Of a stretch of 64,000 nt of DNA, positions 57,269 through 64,000 are shown piece by piece. The notes beneath the pieces are model-generated. The model saw only the letters and a list, made by a program, of their open reading frames with translations. It was not told where the DNA came from and ran no database searches. A program made the translations under genes and the position numbers. Source of the stretch: Edaphochlamys debaryana (lineage: Eukaryota > Chlorophyta > Chlorophyceae > Chlamydomonadales); contig JAEHOE010000019.1 in the NCBI GenBank assembly GCA_016858145.1, positions 372,001 through 436,000 on the forward strand, read 5' to 3'. Numbering within the stretch: position 1 is the first letter of the stretch; each line of letters starts with the position of its first letter.

Positions 57269-59960
57269 TCAGCTGCTTGCCTCCGCCAGATACCGCTCCG
57301 CCCCCTGCAGCGCCTGCACCTCCGCCGCCGTAGCCTCACGCTCCGCCGCCTCATGGCGGGGCGCCCAGCGGCCCATCGCCACCTGCGCCCTCACGCGCCA
57401 CACCTCCCCCTCCAGGACGCTGCGCCGTGACCCCGCAGCCGCCGCCGCCTCAGCTGCCGCCAGCTGGGTCCGCACGCCCGCGGCCTCTGCGGCCGCGCGC
57501 AGGGCCGTGGCCTCGCCCTGCCATTTGGTGACGTCCTGCGAAGTAAGGGAAGGGACATCAGAGTCATGATCTGGGTCGGAGGGCAGCTTGGTGTGCAGCC
57601 AACGTAGGAAAGCCGTTCGGCCAACCCTGCCCTGCTGCTGCTGGAGTCTCATACGCAGTACACGAGGTAGCCTTCCCCGTTGGCGCACGGCGTTGGCTGA
57701 ACTAGCTTACAACGATATGCCAGAGCTAAGCCTCAGGCTCCACTTCAACCCAGATGGCGGAAGCACCTCACCGCCTGCAGCTGCTGCGTCAGGGTGCGCA
57801 GGTGCCCGTTCTGCGCCTTGAGCTCCTCCGTCTGCTGCGCGTGCTCCTGCTGCTGCCTGACCAGCTGCGTGGCCGCGATGTTGGCGGCGCTGACGGCGGT
57901 TAGTCCGTGCAGCTTCGCAGCTGCCTCCGCCGCCTGCAGCCTCGGCTCAAGCTCCCGGGTCCTCTGCTGCGCCGCCGCCGCTTGGCCCTCCGCCGCCTTG
58001 GCCCTGGCCTCCGCCGCTGACACATTGCCCTCCGCCGTTGAGGCCCGCGCCTCCGCCACCTGCGCCCGCTGGTGTAGCTCCGCCACCGTGGTGTAGCTCC
58101 GCCACGCTTTCCGTGGCCTTGGTCCGCTCCTTGGCGGGGCTGCTGTGCTTGCTGCTCGCATCGCGGCACTCGGGGGCTCCGGGCCGCAGCATGCCCTGGC
58201 GGTGCATCTCGCCGTACAGCTGCGCTCGGTCGGCCAGCAGCAGCCGGAGCGGGTCCTGAGCCGGGTCCTCCGTTGCAATGCTGGCTGCAAGGGCCACGAC
58301 ATTGATAGCCGTGCTGAGCTTCTTGGAGCACCCAGCCGGAAGGAGAGCGGCTGCGGCTGTGGCGAGGTCGGCGGCGGCTTTGGTGTCACCGTCAGGGGCC
58401 TGGGCCTGGACCTGGGCTTTGCTGGTGTTGGGCTGGGCCTGGGCGGGCCGGGGCTGTGGCTGTGTCGCTTGAGGCTGCAGCGGCCTCAGTGGCCGCGCGT
58501 CGCCGCCCTCCGCCTTGCCGCTGCGCCCCTCGGGCTTTGTGCCGGCGGCTCCCCAGCTGACCAACCCCAGCTGCTCCGCCACTGCCAAGCCCTCGGCCAC
58601 AGCGGCCCTCTCCTCCGCAGCCGCCTTCTGCTCTCTTAGCGTTGCCGCAGCGTCCTCCGCTGCCTTGCCCTGCTCCTGGAGGCTGGCCACCTGCGCCTGA
58701 AGGCTGTCCACCTGGACTTGGAGGCTGCCCACCTGCTCCTCGAGGCTACGGGCGGCCTGTAGGATAGGATGAAACGCACAAAAGTGAGCGTGCTGCGGCT
58801 TCGTAAGCCAAGTGAGGAGCGCGCGTGCTGCAGCTTGCAATTAAGATGTCAACCCCCTCGCGGAGGCAAAGTAGTGCACGATGGCTGCAGGTTCCAGCAG
58901 GGGCCGTCGTCCTCACCGCTTGGGAGCCGTCCAGGGCCGACTGCAGCGCGTGCAGCTTCAGCGCATGCAGCCTGCTCAGCTGGGTGTATGAGGCCACCAG
59001 CTGTGCGCTCTGAGCTCGCTCGCGCAGGAGCTCGTCACGCGCCTTCTGGGCTTCCTGTATGCAGGAAAGGGGGCCGTGTTAGCCAGGTCAGCGGTGCACG
59101 GTCGGTGCTGTGACTGGCTGTCATGTCATCCGTGGCACCCTCCGGCTTGTCATGTTTCCCTCACCCAGCCCCCGTGCCTCCCACACCTGTTCAGCTGCGG
59201 TCTTGGCGAGCTGCAAGTCCCGGATCAGGGCATCCCGCTGAGCGAGCGCCCCCGACTGCGCGCCGCTGGGGCCTGCCGGTGCCTCGCCGCTGGACGCAGA
59301 GCGCGTGCCCAAGGTGGGCAGGTTGTAGACCCGGCAGATCTGTGCCTTGGTCGCCCTGTCAAGGAAAGCAGGCAGTTCTCAGAGTCAAGGTCAGGCCTAG
59401 GGCCCTAGGCGCGGGCAGTCGGACCAGCGCCTCACGGTCGCTCTCACTTCTGGTTGCAAAGCGGGCACTGTTTCTTCTGCTGCAGCCATGTCCTTAGGCA
59501 TGAGTCGCCTGTGGCAGGGATGGTGGGGAGCTGTCGGGGTTGAGGAGGGCCTGAAGCAGGGGGGACTCGTGGGGGGAAGTACGTGGAGGACGGGTGCGGG
59601 CAGCCCCCGAAGTCTTCAGGGCGACACCCCCCACACCCGGCCCTCCCACACCGGTAACGTGCCCGCACTTGAGCACCGCAGGCATGTGGTCTCCGTCCTC
59701 GTCGTAGGGGGAGAGGCAGATTGTGCATTCGTTGTGTGCTTCCGCACCATCGGGGTTGACAGCGATGGGCGGCGACACATCGGGGCCGACCGCGTGCCGC
59801 TTCTTCGCCGGTGAGGAGTCCTCGGTTGCGATCACATCCGATGGTCCTGTTGGCCCGGTGAGCGCCGAAGCCGTCAGCCCGCAAAGCATCGACCGGTCGA
59901 TGCCGAGCAGCTTGGCGCGTACAGCAGGTCTTTGGACTCACGCTTTCGCATCGTATCCAT
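57269..59960 (-). pseudogene. RFWD3-type RING, coiled-coil gene with a frameshifting 19-bp duplication
   Basis: Exons 59960-59942 (19 bases), 59846-59652, 59508-59448, 59355-59187, 59054-58917, 58756-57772 and 57535-57269 have clean splice sites. The RING is at residues 47-89: C47, C50, C67, H69, C75, C86 and C89 (NECTICLSPYD, KCGHVTGDSCLRTWLQQ, CPLCNQKATK). It follows the same CGHxxGxxCxxxW pattern as the RFWD3-like gene. Long Ala/Glu/Gln coiled coils follow (EEQVGSLQVQVDSLQAQVAS, EEAxxxxQ-type repeats to the C-terminus AERYLAEASS). There is no WD part. Exon 6 contains a 19-bp tandem duplication (58071-58105) that shifts the frame; without one copy the whole gene is 604 residues in frame. 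It is either a null allele, a recent mutation or a sequencing or assembly error. I call it pseudogene only for the break. Confidence 0.65.
58071..58105. repeat. 19-bp tandem duplication in coding exon
   Basis: ggtgtagctccgccac occurs at 58071-58086 and again at 58090-58105, a period of 19 bases. The exon length is 985, and 985 minus 19 is divisible by three. Confidence 0.9.
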
Positions 59961-60425
59961 CGTCTAGTTTGTGATGTTTCCGGGCTTTGCCGACGAGCTT
60001 GTGGTTTAGCGAGACATTCCGTGGGTATCGTCGCAGAAGCAACAATATCGCCTAGGTGACTATATGCATGTGCGCTACAAAACAGTGAAGCCGGGGCGCA
60101 GCGCGAGTTCGGTCAACGTTGCGTCGGGCTGTCGGTTCAAACTGCGCAATGCATGCGGAATGCAGCTGTCGCGCCGCCGACTACGTCGAGTGCACCACCC
60201 CACATGCACACGCATGGCTGCACGGTCAGCGGTTGAAGACTATGCCGGTCAGGGTAGATCACCCTGGTTGGCCCCTGCACTTACCCATATTCGCACATGG
60301 ATGCAGCTCAAGTGCAACGCGATGCCTCCTCGTCACAGGTAGGCTCCTCGCATTTATATGTCAACCTCCACGGGTGTCGTGGTATACACCCGGGCGGGGT
60401 GACACCCGCGGCGTTGGGTCTAACT
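59961..60425. other. Intergenic, upstream of RING gene and 5' of the LINE
   Basis: A TATA-like ctatatgcat lies near 60060, about 100 bases upstream of the RING gene start. The 5' boundary of the LINE is not visible and may lie within this stretch. Confidence 0.35.
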
Positions 60426-61218
60426 ATGGCAACCCTAAGCCTTGCACAAGTGGAGGAGTTCGCGGCTTTGTTGCGGTCGGAGGACGCCGAGGACCCGTAC
60501 ATCGGCCCCTGGGCGGATGACGTGGACGCGGCTGAGGCTGAGGCGGCAGCCGCAGCGGCCGCCGCCGCAGCAGCAGCAGCAGCAGGAGCGGCCGTACAGG
60601 AGGAGGAGGCGGAGGGCTCGGGGGAGACCGGGGGCGGCGGCGCACCAGCGGCCAGCACCGAGACTGTGGGGGTGGCGGCTGAGGAGCAGGAGGCGGACCC
60701 CACCGCTGCCGTGGAGTCGCACCCCGAGGGCAACGACAGCGAGGGCGGCGAGAGGGCGGCGGAAGGGGGCGAGGGACTGGGGGCGGACGAGGCGGACCCA
60801 GCCGCCCACGAGGAGCCAGCGGGAGCCGACGGGCAGGCGGACTTGGGCTGCGCGCCCAACGCCGCGGCTGGGGCGGGAGACGACGGCCAGCTGCCGCCGG
60901 GCCTGCTGCGTGCCGCCGCCGCCGTGGACCCGGAGGGCGACGACGAGCAGATCACGGCGCTGGCGGCCCTAGCGCTACCCCCAGCGGGGCGGAGCGGGCA
61001 GGGGCCGCGGCCCTGCACGGGGCGGGGCCACAGGCCGCCTCAGCGGCAAGAACGGCAGGGGCGGCGGCAGCACCGGCTCGAGCCCCCCTGGGAAAAAGAC
61101 GAGGGTGCCGCTGCCCTCGGAGACGGACCTGGACGACGCTGGTGGAGGCCACGCCATCCCGGCTCGCCGCTCCCTCGCTGCCAGCTGGGCGGAGGTGGCT
61201 TCGGGCGACCTCATCTAA
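60426..61218 (+). pseudogene. Candidate LINE ORF1, acidic Ala/Glu-rich, one frameshift
   Basis: The ATG at 60426 starts MATLSLAQVEEFAALLRSED and a run of acidic, Ala-rich sequence. Near 60973 the coding character moves to the +1 frame (SGKNGRGGGSTGSSPPGKKT, SETDLDDAGGGHAIPARRSL, ASWAEVASGDLI) and ends at TAA 61216-61218, directly abutting the ATG of the endonuclease frame. No CCHC zinc knuckle or RRM is seen. It may instead be a host exon next to the element; the abutting stop and start argue for ORF1. Confidence 0.4.
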
Positions 61219-64000
61219 ATGCCCGGGCGCCGCCCTCGGGAGCGAGCGGGACTCCCACCGCTCAGGGTCGCAACCCACAACGTACGAGGCATCTTGGGGG
61301 GTGGAAACCGTCAGCTGGATCGCCTTACCGCCCTCATGCAGCAGTGGGCGAGGCAGCGGCTTGACGTAGGATGTTTACAAGAGACTAAGCTCCCAGCAGC
61401 GCAGACCAACTGGGTGCAGACCCAGATGAGCGTCATTGCAGCCCAGCTCCACGTGGGCGACTGGCAATCCTTTTGGTCGCCGGCAGGCCAGGGGCCACGG
61501 GGCGGCCCAGCCGGCGGCGTCGCCATCCTGATACATAAAGCCTTGATAACTGGAGGAGCTCTACAAGTGCCTGTGGCTCCTTCAACGACCGACACAGAGG
61601 GCCGACTTGTGCAGCTGCCAGTACGATGGGGTGGCCACAGCTTCACGCTGACCTGCGCCTACCTTCCTTCCGCCAACCCTTCAGCTCAACGTTGCTTTAT
61701 TGAGACTGTCCTCGGCCCCAGTCTGTCAGCCACGAGCACCCACCTCCTAGCAGCCGACTTCAACTTCGTCCCCAACCCCGCCCTGGACAGCATCTCGGCG
61801 CATGGGCGCCCCGACGATGCCGCCACCACAGCAACCTTCTCCACCTTCTGCCCAGGCCTCTATCGTGCCCTTCACCCCGAGCAGCGCGCATACACGTTCA
61901 CCAACGGCGCCAGCGCCGCCCGCCTCGACCGCCTTCTCGCCTCCAGTCCCCTGGCGGCCCACGTGCCCACCTGCCGCGTGGAGTCAGGCCGCCCCTCTGA
62001 CCACCGGCTGGTTTCCATCTACATCAACCCCCTTGATACGGCACGGCCCCCCGGGCGGGGCCTCCCAAGAGCCCGCCTCCACTTCTTGGATCACCCCGAC
62101 CTGCGAGACCAGTTTGGCGACTGGCTTATACAAGCGAGTGCCGCACGCCCAACCACGCCCGCCGAGTGCCTGCAGTGGTGGACCCGCTTCAAGCGCTCCC
62201 TCCTCATCAGCTGCAACCGACTCAACCGTATGGCCCGCCAGCGCCGCCTGCAGGCAACTGCAGAAGCAGAGGCGGCTGCCCAAGCAGAAGCCGCAGCATT
62301 TGCAGCCGTAGCAGCGGGCGACCTCAGCGCCGCGTCAGCAGCGGCCGCCGCGCGCGCAGCTGCCGCCGCCGCCAGCCTCCGCGCCGCAGCACCATGAGCC
62401 CGCCGCGCACGTCAAGCCTGGCTCCGGACTGGGGAGCGCCCCTGCCCAGCCATCACACGACTAATCCGCCCCGTCTCAGGTGGCTGCGTCATACGACAGC
62501 TTCAGCGCCCTGACGGGTCCCAGGCAACCAATCCCGAAGAGTTACCTGAGGTGATGGCAGAGTTGTGGAGCAGAGTCAGCACAGCCGCAGCTGCCGACCC
62601 AGAAGCCCGCGCACAGGTCTTACACGCCCTACGTGCAGCCGGCAACCGCTGCCCGCCGAGCCGTGTAGCCGAGATGGGGGCAGCGGAGGTTCTGGCAAAG
62701 GAGGTAGCCACAGCTATTGCCGGCGCCCGGCCCGGAACTGCCCCCGGCGCAGATGGCATCCCCATGGATCTCTACAAGGCGTACGCAGCACAGCTAACCC
62801 CTATCCTCGTTGACGTCTTCACCGCCATTGGGACCACCGAGTCGACCCCAGCAGGCTTTCTGGACGCAGTGATCTCGTGCTTTCACAAGGGCGGGGACCC
62901 AGCTGTCGCCGCCATGTACCGCCCAATCGCCCTCCTGGACACGGACTACCGCCTCCTTGCCCGCGTCCTCGCCCGCCGCCTCCTCCCCGCCTTCGTGGAG
63001 GCCATTGACAACGAGCAGACCGCCTTCCTCACCCTTCGCCTCATCTCCGACAACATCCTCCTCATGCAGCTGCTCGCTGAGTCCTTGCGCAAATCAGGCG
63101 AGTCGGGCCTCATAGCCTTCCTCGACTTCCACAAAGCGTACGACACTGTGGACAGGCCGTTCCTCCTCGCCTGCCTGGATGCTCTGGGGGTTGGCGATGG
63201 CTTTCTTAGATGGGTCAGACTGATCTACACGGGCACCAGATCGGCTGCCTTGGTCAACGGTCAGCTTTCCAGCTATAAGGCAGTTACAGCTGGGGTACGA
63301 CAGGGCTGCCCGCTGGCCCCCCTTCTCTACCTGGCCCCCGGACAAGCCCTGCTCTCCTTCCTCAAGCGACTTGAACTGGGGTTCGCCCTAGCCAACACGC
63401 GCCTCACAGCCAGCCAGTATGCAGATGACTACGGACAGATCCTGCGATCCACCGCCCTCGTCTCCGCCCTGATGAGCGCCATGGACACCTTCGCAGCAGC
63501 GTCAGGCCAACGCCTCAACGTGGGAAAGTGCGAGCTCCTCCGCATCGGCACGCCGCCGCCCCCGGCCCTCCAGCAGCATCCCCCCCCCGGACCCCAGGCT
63601 GCGGAGCAGGTTGCCGGCCTCCACCTCGCCGCCTCTGCACGCACCCTTGGCGTCACGTTCTCCACACAACCAACGGCGGCCACTCCCCTCCCTCCCCCCC
63701 TGCTGGACAAGTTCCTCAGCCGCCTGACTCTGATCGCGAGGATGGGCCTCTCAGCCTTCGGCGTTGCCTCATGCCTGTCCGCCTACGGCCTGGGCACCCT
63801 CCTCTACCACTGCCAGCACAACGGCCTACCCCCTCGTACGGCGACAGAGCACCTAGTGGGCACGGTGGCGGCCCTGACCGACCGCAACATGACGCCTGCT
63901 CGATACAGGGACAACCCCAACGCACTGCCCGCAGGAGCACCCACGAGCTGCATGTACCTCTCCCCGGCAGTTGGCGGCTTTGGCCTGCTCCCCCTCGTCG
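61219..64000 (+). CDS. LINE endonuclease-reverse transcriptase (partial, one in-frame TGA)
   Basis: The endonuclease covers 61219 to about 62000: VATHNVRGI (Asn), CLQETKL (Glu), AADFNFV (Asp, Asn), RLDRLLAS and RPSDHRLV (catalytic His). After an Ala-rich spacer a TGA stands at 62395-62397, but the same frame continues without another stop to the window edge. Reverse transcriptase blocks follow: GARPGTAPGADGIPMDLYKA, MYRPIALLDTDYRLLARVLA, IAFLDFHKAYDTVDRPFL (first catalytic Asp), AGVRQGCPLAPLLYL and SQYADDYGQIL (catalytic Asp pair), then the thumb region (ASGQRLNVGKCELLRIG). It copies the element's RNA into DNA at a nicked target. The TGA makes this copy defective unless the stop is read through. 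Confidence 0.9.

Larger units (their letters stand above)
60426..64000 (+). mobile_element. LINE (non-LTR retrotransposon), L1-like, running off the right edge
   Basis: An ORF1-like frame is followed at a TAAATG junction by an apurinic-type endonuclease and then a reverse transcriptase in one frame. The 3' end, poly(A) or repeat tail and target duplication are outside the window, so completeness and age cannot be judged. The endonuclease at the N-terminus and the YADD box favour an L1-type clade. Confidence 0.85.

Noticed and set aside
1..64000. CRISPR arrays, rRNA genes, tRNA genes, bacterial operons
   Set aside because: No spaced repeat array, no rRNA blocks and no convincing tRNA cloverleaf were seen on either strand. 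The genes are intron-bearing eukaryotic ones. A tRNAscan run would settle the tRNA point.

Overview
The window looks like nuclear DNA of a chlorophyte green alga, probably Chlorophyceae/Volvocales. It is GC-rich and its genes are full of short GT-AG introns. Proteins carry Ala/Gly/Pro-rich low-complexity linkers. The gene content is eukaryotic (Mcm10, APE2, an RFWD3-type RING/WD ligase, BTB and MYND proteins), with one bacterial-type aminoacyl-tRNA synthetase that carries a transit peptide. The species cannot be named from the sequence. All gene models below are hand-spliced from reading frames and splice signals. I checked that exon phases add up wherever I give exon ends.

Layout, left to right. 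1-3389 (-): Mcm10, 3' end outside the window. 4420-19152: four members of one F-box-like/leucine-rich family (A +, B -, C + pseudogene, D -), with an unrecognised five-exon gene (8262-10503, -) between A and B. 19806-23439 (+): APE2-type AP endonuclease with a C-terminal PCNA-binding motif. 24212-28718 (+): secreted DUF1254/DUF1214 protein with a hAT-like MITE in an exon. 29892-31220 (-): secreted DOMON protein. 31668-37142 (-): large secreted or membrane protein of unknown function. 37587-41018 (+): RFWD3-like RING, coiled-coil, WD-type ligase. 41633-44816 (+): 1011-residue protein ending in a MYND-like finger. 46520-54444 (-): 24-exon organellar valyl-tRNA synthetase. 55332-56813 (-): beta-propeller plus BTB protein. 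57269-59960 (-): second RFWD3-type RING/coiled-coil gene, broken by a 19-bp duplication. 60426-64000 (+): a LINE that runs off the right edge.

Most striking observations. (1) Family member A has an intron at a site where its three paralogues have none. The first 175 bases of that intron encode a MutS-type Walker A segment of the TGPNAGGKST type, and the rest is AT-rich DNA with a tandem repeat. This looks like a captured piece of foreign DNA, possibly from a giant virus, that is now spliced out. (2) A 588-bp MITE with perfect 17-bp inverted ends and an 8-bp target duplication sits in a coding exon of the DUF1254 gene. Potential splice sites inside it would restore the frame. (3) The RING gene at 57-60 kb returns exactly to frame if one copy of a 19-bp tandem duplication is ignored. 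Replication and repair functions (Mcm10, APE2, RFWD3-like) recur along the window, but nothing suggests co-regulation beyond two or three divergent gene pairs.
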